Of a stretch of 64,000 nucleotides of DNA, positions 1 through 9,913 are shown one piece after another. Below the pieces are notes generated by a model. The model did no database searches and had not been told where the DNA came from. It was given only the letters and a program-made list of their open reading frames with translations. The position numbers and the translations under genes are program-made. Origin of the DNA: Podospora pseudoanserina (taxonomy: Eukaryota > Ascomycota > Sordariomycetes > Sordariales > Podosporaceae); NCBI RefSeq assembly GCF_035222485.1, contig NC_085923.1:1302001-1366000 (forward strand), given 5' to 3'. Each line of letters begins with the position of its first letter. The first letter of the stretch is position 1.

Positions 1-364
1 GCCCTCCACAAGAGGCTTGAATATATGATCGAGAATAGACCGGCGTGTATTTGAGGCGCCGTGCACTTCAATGGAGTTGATAGCAGCAGGGGTGAGAAGG
101 TGCTCATCGAGCTGTGCGTGAGGGAGTGCTGTTAGTGACCCTGAGACAGTAAATTAAGCAGCCAAGAGCGCCGAAAGCAAATGTCTTGTACCATGTTCGA
201 TTTGCTATCGTAGGCCTGGTGTTGTGAAGGAACGGCGGCCTATGTGTGAGATTGGTGTGTTAATAGTCTTCATCCAGAGTCCCAGAGTCCGGCTGGCCAA
301 ACAGTAGAATGCCATTCTCTTGTAAACTTACACCGCTGCTGCCGGAGCCGAGAGAGGCTCCCAT
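1..364 (-). CDS. sam50: SAM50/Tob55 mitochondrial outer-membrane assembly protein, N-terminal part (runs off window)
   Basis: Partial gene whose start lies in the window and whose remainder lies beyond base 1. Bases 111-1 on the minus strand encode LDEHLLTPAAINSIEVHGAS followed by NTRRSILDHIFKPLVEG, which matches the POTRA start of SAM50 (pattern INxIxVxGAxxTRRxxLDxxFxPL). SAM50 is the Omp85-family core of the SAM complex that inserts beta-barrel proteins into the outer mitochondrial membrane. I infer exons 332-364, 192-239 and <1-111. The first donor is GTAAGT (331-326), the acceptors are ATAG and ACAG with TTAAC and CTAAC branch sites, and all three junctions keep phase 0. The middle exon has a weaker GTACAA donor and is the least certain part. 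The gene is divergent from UBC6, with about 415 bp between the starts. Family identity is good from the motif; the exact N-terminus is inferred. Confidence 0.68.
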
Positions 365-778
365 GTTGTGAGTGAGGCTTGCTGTCACTGGTTTCGGAAG
401 CTCTTCAGTGAGAGTCCTGGATTGGATTGGACAAGGGTCCGTGGGAATGGGGCGCTCGAAACGGATCCACTTTAATCTTGGCTTCGGTGCATCGCTGACG
501 TAAGAAGGCGCAGGCCCCACTTCCTTTGATTCCTTCCATTCACCTTTGGGACCGGTGGGCCTGTCAGCCGCAACCCTCTCTTTGCCTTCGCCCTCCAACC
601 TTGATTTCGTCACCCACGCTGCCACAGGCCTTTTATCCCCAGCCAACGTCCAGCGCATTCAACACTCTGCGCGCCCCCCTCTCTCTACAGTTTGGGCTGT
701 TTCAGCAACTACACTGTCTCTCTCTCAGCGCACCGTCACCGCCCGCCCGATCAGCCACGTCCCTCATTCCTCGTTCAG
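365..778. promoter_or_regulatory. Divergent promoter region between SAM50 and UBC6
   Basis: 414 bp separate the two inferred start codons. It includes a pyrimidine-rich stretch (about 560-780) just upstream of the UBC6 ATG, typical of fungal 5' leaders. No TATA box stands out. A 132-codon minus-strand reading frame (658-260) overlaps this interval; I treat it as chance or leader sequence because its 3' part runs into the SAM50 first exon and intron. Confidence 0.4.
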
Positions 779-1723
779 ATGGCCAGTCGTGCAGCGCACA
801 AGCGCGTAAGTGTCTCTCTCGGTCCTCCTGGCCTGGCCACATGTCTGTCGTTCGTGGGGGAAATGTCTGACTTGTTCCTCTTATCCAGTTGACGCGCGAA
901 TACAAGAGCATCTCTGAAAACCCACCTCCGTACATCCAAGCCCACCCCTCGGAAACCAATATCCTGGAGTAGGAACCGCCTCTCCCCCGCGCAAACACAA
1001 GAACGGCTACTGACCAGCTTCTCTTACAGGTGGCACTATGTTATCACCGGTCCTGAGGACACCCCCTACCATGGCGGCCAGTACTGGGGAACCCTGATTT
1101 TCCCTCCCAACTACCCCTTTGCCCCACCAGCGATCCGTATGCACACCCCCTCCGGCCGGTTCCAACCGTCAAGCCGTCTCTGTCTTTCCATCTCGGATTT
1201 CCACCCACGATCATTCAATCCGGCCTGGGAGGTATCGACCATTCTGATCGGCCTGCTTTCGTTCATGACATCGGAGGAGATGACCACTGGGTCGGTGTCG
1301 GCTACCGAGGCCGAGAGGAGGATGTATGCCGCGCGATCTCGGTGGTGGAACTCGACAGGGGGCGGCTCGCACTTGAAAAGAGACAGCAAGGCTGGTAAAG
1401 GCAACATCAAGGCCGGGGATGGCGGTCTCAAGTTCAAGTCGGAATGGCCAGAAATTGACGCTGAAAACTGGGCGTGGATGCGAGAAAACAAGATTGATAC
1501 GGCTACGGGGATGAAGATGGTTGAGGCGAACCCTGCTTCTTGTGGGCCCCAGCTCGGTATTGCTACCGGGAGCGGCCACCAAGCCCATGCGGTGGTGGAT
1601 GCTGTCATTCAGCAACGAGAAGCAGGGCAAGGTTGGCTTCGCAACAACAAGATGTTGGTGGTTGGAGGCATCATCTTTATTTATGTTCTGATTGCACGGC
1701 TACTAGGTGAGGGCACTCCATGA
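779..1723 (+). CDS. ubc6: Ubiquitin-conjugating enzyme E2 6 (tail-anchored ERAD E2)
   Basis: Three exons, 779-805, 889-968 and 1030-1723, give 266 residues. Introns start GTAAGT and GTAGGA and end CAG. The UBC fold opens with LTREYKSISENPPPY and WHYVITGPEDTPYHGG. The active-site Cys is residue 87 in SSRLCLSISDFHP, the UBC6-class context. A single hydrophobic segment, MLVVGGIIFIYVLIARLL, at the extreme C-terminus is the tail anchor that places UBC6-family enzymes in the ER membrane facing the cytosol. There they ubiquitinate ERAD substrates with Doa10-type ligases. The length fits the family (about 250-300). Nothing looks damaged. Confidence 0.95.
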
Positions 1724-4667
1724 GTCTTGCAAAGAGGTTGGCGAGTTGGATGTTGGTTCGGGAATGCAGCGAGGGCCATTTAGGCAAGGAGGATGGTCTC
1801 TTTAACACTGGATTACCATGTTTTTTAACTGGGTTTCCTCATCTTGGGCCAAGGAGTTATGTTTCTCATTAGGCTTTGCTCAAACTGTACTTCTATGCGG
1901 GAAATGGAAGGGTTTCTAGGCTTTCTGCTCGGCACATTTCGGCGGTATGTTCATTTGTAATATGGCTTTCAGCAAAGTAAACAACACACAAATACGTAAG
2001 GCAGTTGTTGGTAGTGTATCTAAAGATCATACCATTCTTTTCTACCGAGGACCTGGCGCTCCAAACAAACGTGGTACATTCTGTGGAACATGAAGTTCAG
2101 CCCTGTGGAGCAGTGAACACCAGGTGTGGAGCATCGGTTGAACAGGAAGAGTTCTAGTCCTACCCAGATTCTTGGCCCCAACTTCACTCAAACAAAGACG
2201 CTGGCAGCAAGTGGGAGAAAAGACGACTTCTGATGTTTTAATTGAACAACTTGTTCTTCACCCTACTCAACACCCCTCCAGACTTGTCCTCCCGCGGGTG
2301 GTACGGACCAACCTCGAAACCCCACTCATTTACCTTTTCACATGTGCACAGCTTCCTGTTGACCTTGAAACCATCTTCATCGTGTGGTCCATAGCGGGTA
2401 TCAACATGGAAACATTCGCAAAGCCCGATAGTTCAGGCCATGCGTGTGATTCGTGCCGCAGTCACAGCATTTCACCCTGGTAGAGCGTAGCCACTCGGGG
2501 GACAGCTCCTGGCCACCAATGATGCGAAAGACCTTGGCTTTTGGCCGGATCTGTGCTACCGACAAACTCTGTATTCTTGGTCTCCTTGTAAGGCGTCTGT
2601 GTAGATTTCCTGCATTCTTTGCAAGGGTCGCCCTCTCTACGTTTGGGATTGTTGAGATTGGTCCAGCCGTAGATCTCATTGTGGTGGTACTTTGCTGGAT
2701 CCTTAGGGTCGTTGTGTCTCCGATAGAGACGGCTGGAGATGTAGGTTCCCAAGACTCTGTCCATGGCTGATGTTGTGATGATGTTTGCTTATGGCTGAAT
2801 ACGTGGGTGACTAGGTATGGGTATTGAATGTCCACGCCGTTGAGAAAATAGATGCGGGTTCCAAACAAGAGAAGCAGAGATTTACATTTCGTACAAGATT
2901 GAAAGCCATCGCTCATACTTCGTGTTTGATTCAAACAAGGCACCTGTTCGCTAATCTTTGTTCCTGCTATCGCCTTCTGGACATGGCCACCAGTCCCCGA
3001 TGCCCAACTGGAAGCTCAACAAGACAATGCCGCTGAGTCATGCTTCAAATCATGGGCATGATGTACCATATCTATTGACTCAGGCATTCCTGTAGAGGTA
3101 TCTCATATACTCAATAGCCCTGCGAACAGCATTTAGCAACTAATTCCCAAGTTGATTTGTAAAGAGCAGCTTATTATTTCTCCACCGCAGGTCGTCCCTC
3201 AAATAGGCTGACCTGTGGAGCAGGAACTGTCTTATCATTAGAGGTGTTAGCCAAACTAAGCCCATCCCGGACATAAAGCACCTGGCTTACACGTAATATT
3301 GTCGCACCCGGAGTTCCTAACTTCTTCTGGGCCTGGAATAATAATAGAGCGAACGAGAAATATACTCTGTAATATAATCTCTATTGATTGTGCTATCGGC
3401 CCCACCACGGAGCCCACTCGTCTGAAATGAGCAGTCAACATGGACATTTCACAACAGAAGAGGGTACGGGACATACACTCGGCCGGTGCCCATAAAGGAG
3501 TGCATTCAATAGGATTACTCTTCCATTTGGACCTCGAGACTTCCTAACATTGTCATCCCATATATTGCCCTAAACGAGAACTGGCGTGACTTGCGTCATT
3601 GGCCCCAGAAGCCGGCCAACAACTCCGTTGAGCATTGATTGCCTGACAGAGGGTATTGAACCTAGGGCTGGTACGGCCATGGACTCTCTTCTCTTGCTCA
3701 ATGGTTTGCCTCAGGCTCTCCTTGAAGCAGACGGCCCAGCTGTCATGCATTGTGCCCCATTGCTCTAATGTGCCATCTTATCGGATGTTCTGAGATCCAA
3801 ACGTGCCGGTTATGGCTGAAGGCTGTCTACCTCTCGTTCTCCGATGAAGTGAGAGGATAACCGGAATAAGCCGGGCTTTGCTGGGTATTTTTGTCGGTGA
3901 TCGGCGTCCACTCGCTGACTGCACTCCATCTTCTTCCACCACCCCACCTATATCGAAAGTGGTCAAGCGGTCTTGGTATATGCTGCGGTATCAAGTTTAG
4001 CAACTATCTTGCAGCATGGTACATGGCCCGGATCACATCTCCGGCGTTTTTCTCGTCACAGAACGCCAGATGACATTTTCTACGTCGCAGATCGAGGCCC
4101 CTGTATCGTAGCACACCGTCAACCTGAGCGAGATGCTTTGAGGTAGAAATTGCCATTAGTACCCGGGAAGAGCCGGGACAAGTCTTGATATTTGGTGAGC
4201 GTGATAGCTACGATATACGAAGAAGGGCACAGGCTTACGGCTCCTGAGCGGGGGGTCAAGTGGTTCTCAACCCATCTTGTTCTAGGTTGATCAAGGCAAG
4301 CTGTTGACTCTGTTGATGGTGGTGGCATTGTTGAAGGGGAAAATGATAAAATGAAAATGATTGAGGATTTGGTACCAAGCAATGCAAAAATGTTGAGGTT
4401 GTCGGGAAGGAAGGCATACTGTGTTTTGGGCAACCGAGGAGGCCTCATGGCACGGAAATAACTAATCGCACCTTCCCAGCACACAACTGCTCAAACTGGA
4501 AGAGCGACCCATACTGTTGGATAAACATAACCGCAACCGGGTAAATTTCCCATTTTCATCATGATTGGGCACCACCACCACCATCATACATATGTATCAA
4601 AACATCACTCTTACCTTACTCACAGCCACCAACCATTTTTCACCACCTCCAAACCCCTTCAACAAAA
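1724..4667. other. Intergenic region, about 2.9 kb
   Basis: Holds the UBC6 3' flank, a small candidate coding remnant at 2401-2764 (listed separately) and the beta-mannosidase upstream region. The remaining reading frames are short, overlap on both strands and show no recognisable motif. Just before the mannosidase start (about 4570-4610) is a run of CAC/CAT trinucleotides. Confidence 0.5.
2401..2764 (-). pseudogene. Small possible zinc-binding protein, frame apparently broken
   Basis: A minus-strand frame from ATG 2764 reads 100 codons to 2462. It starts MDRVLGTYISSRLYRRHNDP and contains a DPCKECRK motif. In the overlapping frame, the sequence continues past the point where the first frame stops and encodes WLRSTRVKCCDCGTNHTHG, ending at 2401. 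The switch between frames coincides with a run of five G on the plus strand (2497-2501). The two CxxC pairs would make a plausible zinc site if they belonged to one protein. I read this as one small gene with a frame change, or a gene with an intron I could not place. The family is not recognised and expression is unknown. Confidence 0.3.
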
Positions 4668-7331
4668 ATGCCTCCCCAACCACACACCACCCACCTCCTC
4701 ACCACCAACTGGCAATTTCACCGCCTGGGCGACCCCCCCACAAAATGGCATCCCGTCCCCCACCTCCCCTCAGACATCCACACCGAACTCATCAACTCCT
4801 CCCTCCTCCCTCACCCCTTCCTCGACCTAAACGAACTCGCCACCTCCTGGGTAGCCGACCAGACATGGATTTACCGCCTCACTTTCCCCACCCCCGCCCA
4901 CAACCCCGATGCCGTCATCGACCTTGTCTTTGAAGGCCTGGACACTTTCGCGACAATCACCCTGAATGGCCGGGTAATCAAACAGACAGACAACATGTTT
5001 GTTTGTTGGAGGGTGAATATTAACGATTTTGTCGCCGGGGAAGAAGAGAACATCTTGGAGATTACCTTTGATAATGCACGGGAGAGGGGTCTGCAGTTGG
5101 TGAAGGACCATCCGGAGCATGAGTTTATTGTGCACCAGACCGAAGTGAGCAGGGGCCCGGTGAGGAAGGCTCAGTACCACTGGGGATGGGATTGGGGGCC
5201 GACACTCATGACGTATGGGCTTTGGAGGCCGGTCAGAATAGAGGTGTATGAGAGTAGGATTGGGGAGGTGGCGGTGAAATATAATGTTGATTTGAGCGAG
5301 GGCGGAGAGGAGCCGGAGGTGGAGATTGGGTTGTGGGTTGGGATTGTTGGGCGGGCAGGGTGGGCAGAGGTGGAAGTTGACTTTCAGGGGAGAACAATGG
5401 TTGCTTTCACAGGAGAACAGGGGAAGTTGATCAAGAATGGGGAGCATCCTGAGACGTGGGAATATTCAGCATCGATGGTCAGGTTGGAAGGTGCAAAGCT
5501 GTGGTGGCCGAAAGGGTACGGCGGTCAGAATTTGTACGACGTGCGAGTGAGGATTTTCGATGCCGAAGGCGGGACGGTTCTGGCAGAGCATAATCAAAGA
5601 GTCGGGTTCCGCAAGGCAGAGTTGGTCCAGGAGCGGGATGGGTATGGACATTCGTTTTACTTTCGGGTCAATGACATCGATGTGTTCGCTGCTGGCTCGA
5701 ACTGGATTCCTGCCGACTCCTTCCTGTCACAAGTTACCCCCGATCGGTACAGGAATTGGCTACAAAATGCGGTTGCGGACGGTAATCAAAACATGATCCG
5801 AGTTTGGGGAGGAGGTGTGTACGAACACGATGCATTTTATGACGCCTGTGACGAGTTGGGAATCCTTGTTTGGCAGGATTTCATGTTTGCGTGCGCCTCC
5901 TACCCGACGTACCCCGAATTCTTGATGTCAATCGAGATGGAAACAAGACAAAATGTTACACGTCTCCGAAGCCACCCTTCGATTGTGCTGTGGTGCGGCA
6001 GCAACGAAGACTATCAAATTCAAGAGCGATACCAGCTCGACAACAATCGTTCAGACAACGACCCAGAATCCTGGTTAAAGAGCTCATTCCCGGCAAGATA
6101 CATTTACGAAGAGCTCTTACCCCGGATCATCAGGGAGGAGTCACCCTGTCCAAACACTCTTCTATACCACCCATGCAGTCCCTTTGGAACCGGTGCTTCA
6201 ACCACTTTGGAAGTAGATCCTACCGTGGGAGACATACACCAGTGGAACCTTTGGCACGGCGAGGCAAAACCATTTCAGTGCCTACCCGAAATGGGCGGGA
6301 GGTTTGTCAGTGAGTTTGGGATGGAGGCCTATCCTCACTTTGAGACGGTGCAGAGATTCGTTACCGACCCCAAGGAACTCTATCCAGGGAGCAAGACGCT
6401 AGACTTTCACAACAAGGCCATCGGTTACGAAAGGAGACTTATGGCGTATCTTGGCGAGAACTATCGGCTCGTTTATGATATCAAGGGGTTTATCCACCTC
6501 ACGCAAATCTTGCAAGCCGACTCCATGGCTACGGCGTACAAGTCCTGGAGAAGAGCTTGGCAGACACAAGGAGGCAATGGGAGAAAATGCGGGGGAGTTC
6601 TTGTTTGGCAGTTGAATGATTGCTGGCCAACAATTTCATGGGCCGTGGTGGATTACTATGGTATCAAAAAGCCAGCTTGGTACGCCATGAAGCGCGCGTT
6701 GGCTCCTATTGCAGTGGGAGTGAGCAGGGCATTTTGGGATTGGACAATGAGACCAGCGGATAATTTGTGGAAGAAACACACTGGTCATGTTGATCCGACC
6801 TTGTCGACCAAAAAAGTGGTGTATGATGTGTGGGTGTCGTCTGATGGAACTACTCACCCGAACAAGGAAGATATAGAGGCAACAGTGAGGACCAGGTTCA
6901 TATCAGTTGCTACTGGGAAGGATATCTTATTTGATATCCCTGAATCAAAAACAGTATCAATTAAGCCGAACGGGGTTACTGACGTTTCGCTGAGTTCGGA
7001 ACTCAACTGGGAAGGGAAGCAGGAGGAACCAATCGTGATCTACGTTTCACTCTGGATCAACAACGAGAAAGTAAGCAGCGATTGTTCCTGGCCAGACCCT
7101 ATCAAGTACTTGGACTTGAGTGAGAGGGGGCTTCGCCTGGAGTACCCGGCAGAAAACGAAGTGACGATCCGGACAACGAAGCCAGTGAAGGGATTTGTGT
7201 TCTCGGAAAAAGAGGGAGTTACACTGAGGGATAATGGTTTTGATGTCGTCCCGGGGGAAATTGTGACGGTGCAACTGGAGGGGATAAAGGTTCGAGAGCT
7301 GGAATGGACGTTTGTTGGACAAGGGCAGTGA
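4668..7331 (+). CDS. mndB: Beta-mannosidase B, glycoside hydrolase family 2
   Basis: Single-exon 887-residue protein. GH2 beta-mannosidases remove terminal beta-1,4-linked mannose from manno-oligosaccharides. Domain order is sugar-binding (about 10-190), immunoglobulin-like (about 200-310), TIM barrel (about 320-650) and C-terminal beta domains. The acid/base Glu is residue 447 in IVLWCGSNEDYQ and the nucleophile Glu is residue 549 in VSEFGMEAYPHF, both intact. MIRVWGGGVYE and GVLVWQLNDCWP are further family landmarks. There is no signal peptide at the start, which fits the intracellular B subgroup rather than the secreted A subgroup. The start has a good context (AAAAATGCC), and the first residues (LLTTNWQFHRLGDPP) are already the family N-terminus. 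The gene looks intact. Confidence 0.93.
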   Translation: MPPQPHTTHLLTTNWQFHRLGDPPTKWHPVPHLPSDIHTELINSSLLPHPFLDLNELATSWVADQTWIYRLTFPTPAHNPDAVIDLVFEGLDTFATITLNGRVIKQTDNMFVCWRVNINDFVAGEEENILEITFDNARERGLQLVKDHPEHEFIVHQTEVSRGPVRKAQYHWGWDWGPTLMTYGLWRPVRIEVYESRIGEVAVKYNVDLSEGGEEPEVEIGLWVGIVGRAGWAEVEVDFQGRTMVAFTGEQGKLIKNGEHPETWEYSASMVRLEGAKLWWPKGYGGQNLYDVRVRIFDAEGGTVLAEHNQRVGFRKAELVQERDGYGHSFYFRVNDIDVFAAGSNWIPADSFLSQVTPDRYRNWLQNAVADGNQNMIRVWGGGVYEHDAFYDACDELGILVWQDFMFACASYPTYPEFLMSIEMETRQNVTRLRSHPSIVLWCGSNEDYQIQERYQLDNNRSDNDPESWLKSSFPARYIYEELLPRIIREESPCPNTLLYHPCSPFGTGASTTLEVDPTVGDIHQWNLWHGEAKPFQCLPEMGGRFVSEFGMEAYPHFETVQRFVTDPKELYPGSKTLDFHNKAIGYERRLMAYLGENYRLVYDIKGFIHLTQILQADSMATAYKSWRRAWQTQGGNGRKCGGVLVWQLNDCWPTISWAVVDYYGIKKPAWYAMKRALAPIAVGVSRAFWDWTMRPADNLWKKHTGHVDPTLSTKKVVYDVWVSSDGTTHPNKEDIEATVRTRFISVATGKDILFDIPESKTVSIKPNGVTDVSLSSELNWEGKQEEPIVIYVSLWINNEKVSSDCSWPDPIKYLDLSERGLRLEYPAENEVTIRTTKPVKGFVFSEKEGVTLRDNGFDVVPGEIVTVQLEGIKVRELEWTFVGQGQ

Positions 7332-9483
7332 GTTGATTCTCTTCAATGTCCACCTTGGCTGGCAATTCTGTAGCCCCCGCGAATCATCGGCCTCGCCCGC
7401 GACTGATTATGGGGAGAATATGATGTATCAGCTTCGAAATGTTTCACAAGAGACGCCGTATTCCCCGGTTGACGGCATCCTCTGGCATGAGGCGGGTGTC
7501 AACATCGAAAGAGCTGTGGAAGAACTATATTGGCACATTGAGTTATCTGCATGTGACACGATTTTCTTCACCGGTTGCTATACACACTCTCGAAAGCGGC
7601 CTTCGTATCCGCTTGAGTAAATTGACCTGTTGGTGAACCTCGGCAACCTTAAGACCCCAAAAGCGAGGAACACGAGATGCCCAAGAATTCGGCGGAAATG
7701 GCGGCCAACAGTTCTAATAGGAAGACTTACCGGTGCATGCTCAGGATATATTGTGCAAGGCAGAGAGATGTGGCCAGTCATGAGTGTGGATGCGGTACCC
7801 TGGCTCAGGTATTGGCTCGCTGCTGGTGCCCTCTCCCTGTTGCTACCTCTGAGTGCAACAACAGTGTCCCCATGGGGTTGAAGATGGTGGCAAACACATG
7901 TCGAGCATCGGAGATGCCAAGAACTGCCCGGTTTCGGTTACAGTGTGGCGCATCTCGAATGTCTTTCGAGACAAGCACATACAATGGGCTGTGCCCCCCC
8001 AACCCCGGAAATATGAGTGGTAGGTAGCCAGGTAGTGTAAGGTGATATTTTGTGTTGCCGGAACTATAAGCTTTGTGCCCCTATTGGCCATCCATGGGCA
8101 GCACAGTTCGATCTACCGTGACGTATGGGAAGCACAAAGGAGAAGAGTGGTTGAAAAGGCAGGCAGGACGAGATAGGAGGGGGGGAGGCTAGAAGCAGAA
8201 CAAGCCCGGCTGCATGAGATAGGAAGGATGGCGTCCGGCAAGGAGTTTGGAGCATCCGTTGTGACACCACCCATCTCGAGTCTAGCGGGTCAGGAGTCAG
8301 AAGAGGAAGAGGGAGAAGGGCAAACATTGACGCCACTTGCGGTCTACCCGGTTGCCCCTCAACGCCCGCTTCTGACAGGAAGCGAGACCGAGGCGTGAAT
8401 GGAGCGTTAACTATCAGATGACCCCATTTCCCCCACGGCGGCATCAGCGGTACGAAACACCTGCCAGAAGAGGGGATAGAACCAGCCCTCTTTTCTCTGC
8501 CCGACCCGGAAGGCAAGAGAGATGCCGAAGTGCGCGGCCCGTGGCTCGGCTGCCGGTTGGTGCCCGCCCCAGACGCACGAAGCCAAGCAACGGGACACCG
8601 AGCCGTGTTACACAGAACAGGCAGGCAGACGACCACTCACACCAGGCCATCAAATATGCCACACCATCTTGGATGATCGTATGGGTGCGGATTGGTTCCC
8701 GCAAGCGTTCCTCAGGGCCGAGTTTATCTACCCTCGACGCCCTTTCGAACTTGCATTGCATATGCTGTCCCGCTTTCACCTTCTATCTAAGGCCGTACCG
8801 GTGATCTGTTGTCATGCAGTGTCTCGTCTGGACGACGGCAGATGTTTGGTGATATGTGATATCGGAATGATAAGGCTCCGTTCATGTCCAGGTGACGAAC
8901 ACAAGCTATCGAATCAGCTATTCCTTCTTCCTTGCCAATGCCCGAATATGTGGGAGTGCATGCATGATCTCGTTAAAGGACCAGATTCTGATGCTGATTG
9001 CTTCCTAGCCCGGCTTTGGGGTTGTAACCGGCGAGGAGCGGCCACTGAGCTGGCCGCGTTGAGGATTGATGGGGTCATGCCGTGATATTGATGTGATATG
9101 TGAGCAGCACAAGTCATTGGCTCCTGAGTTGCGACTGTGTAGGAAAGAGCTGCAGACAACCCTTGGTTGTCTTGGACAAAGTCGTAACATGGACGCCACT
9201 TGATTGGAACCGAGGTTGGCTAGAAGCTCTTGCATATCATGATCGGTGCGGTTGAGGATGAGTCGGGAAGTTGGTTCGGGAGTCTGGAGAAGAGGGGGCC
9301 GACAGCCTCAAGTTGGGGGATGGGCTTGTGTATAAAGCTCTGGAATTCCTCCAGCTTCCCTCCATCCTATCCTTTCCCACTCAGACCTCTTTCGGTATAC
9401 ACACCAGCTCATTATCAATTACCAAAACCACAAAGATACACACGAGACCATCAGTCGACAACCGTCAACCACACTCCTACAAC
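7332..9483. other. Intergenic region upstream of the metallothionein-like gene
   Basis: About 2.1 kb with several short frames on both strands, the longest about 190 codons (minus 8636-8064; plus 8522-9085). None shows a domain or a convincing composition, and they overlap one another. The last 160 bp contain a TATA box and a CA-rich leader feeding the small gene at 9484. Confidence 0.5.
9331..9336 (+). promoter_or_regulatory. TATA box of the metallothionein-like gene
   Basis: TATAAA 153 bp upstream of the ATG at 9484, followed by a long C/A-rich leader (about 9400-9483) that resembles highly expressed fungal 5' UTRs. The assignment rests on position and consensus only. Confidence 0.5.
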
Positions 9484-9616
9484 ATGCCTTCCCAGTGCAA
9501 TTGTACCTCGTGCTCCTGCACCTCCTGTGACAGCTGCAGCTGCTGCGTGAGCCAAGCCAGTGTCTTGCACAAAGTTGAGATGGAAGCTAACATAATGCTT
9601 GCTCCAGTCCCACTAA
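9484..9616 (+). CDS. Metallothionein-like cysteine-rich peptide (23 residues, one intron)
   Basis: Exons 9484-9546 and 9608-9616 are separated by a 61-nt intron with donor GTGAGC, a perfect GCTAAC branch site and a CAG acceptor. The spliced product has 23 residues and eight cysteines, at 5, 7, 10, 12, 15, 18, 20 and 21, with Ser, Thr, Asn and Asp between them and Ser-His at the end. CxC and CxxC spacing with no aromatic residue is the hallmark of fungal copper metallothioneins, which are of similar size (about 25 residues, seven Cys in Neurospora). The likely role is cytosolic binding of Cu(I) or other soft metals. Unspliced, the frame would run 72 codons, with a tail that has no family character. 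The adjacent Cys pair at 20-21 is unlike the Neurospora pattern. The function is inferred from composition alone. Confidence 0.72.
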
Positions 9617-9913
9617 GCTCCACGAGCCCTCAGCAGCGCCTGATGAGGAAGATGGAACTGTTGATCACCCGGCCAATTGCTAGAACGAGCTTTCGATAAA
9701 GAAGTAGTAATATCAACCAGGGATCGAAGGAGGGAAAAGGCCGAGAATGAAGAGTACTTGATCTTGTATTATTTCCTCCAACTCCTGCAATGTGGTATCA
9801 TTGCTGTGAAGCAAGCTCTATGTATTTGGGTATCATCCGTTCGTCATTCCTGTATACCGATTGCCCCTATCGAAATGCTATTAAATCCTGTATGTCTTCT
9901 GGTCAATATACCA

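Noticed and set aside
260-658. 132-codon minus-strand frame from an ATG
   Set aside because: Its 3' part overlaps the inferred SAM50 first exon and a strong GTAAGT donor in the same orientation. The encoded sequence has no recognisable domain, so I treat it as leader or chance frame.
3160-3480. Possible repeat-element remnant
   Set aside because: The AT-richer patch lacks end repeats, target-site duplications or recognisable protein fragments.
4561-5447. Additional frames on both strands over the start of the beta-mannosidase
   Set aside because: They are shadows of the GH2 coding sequence in other frames, with Pro/His-rich nonsense composition.
8064-9085. Frames of about 190 codons on both strands
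   Set aside because: They overlap each other in a GC-rich region, lack domains, and show no splice or start context that favours either.
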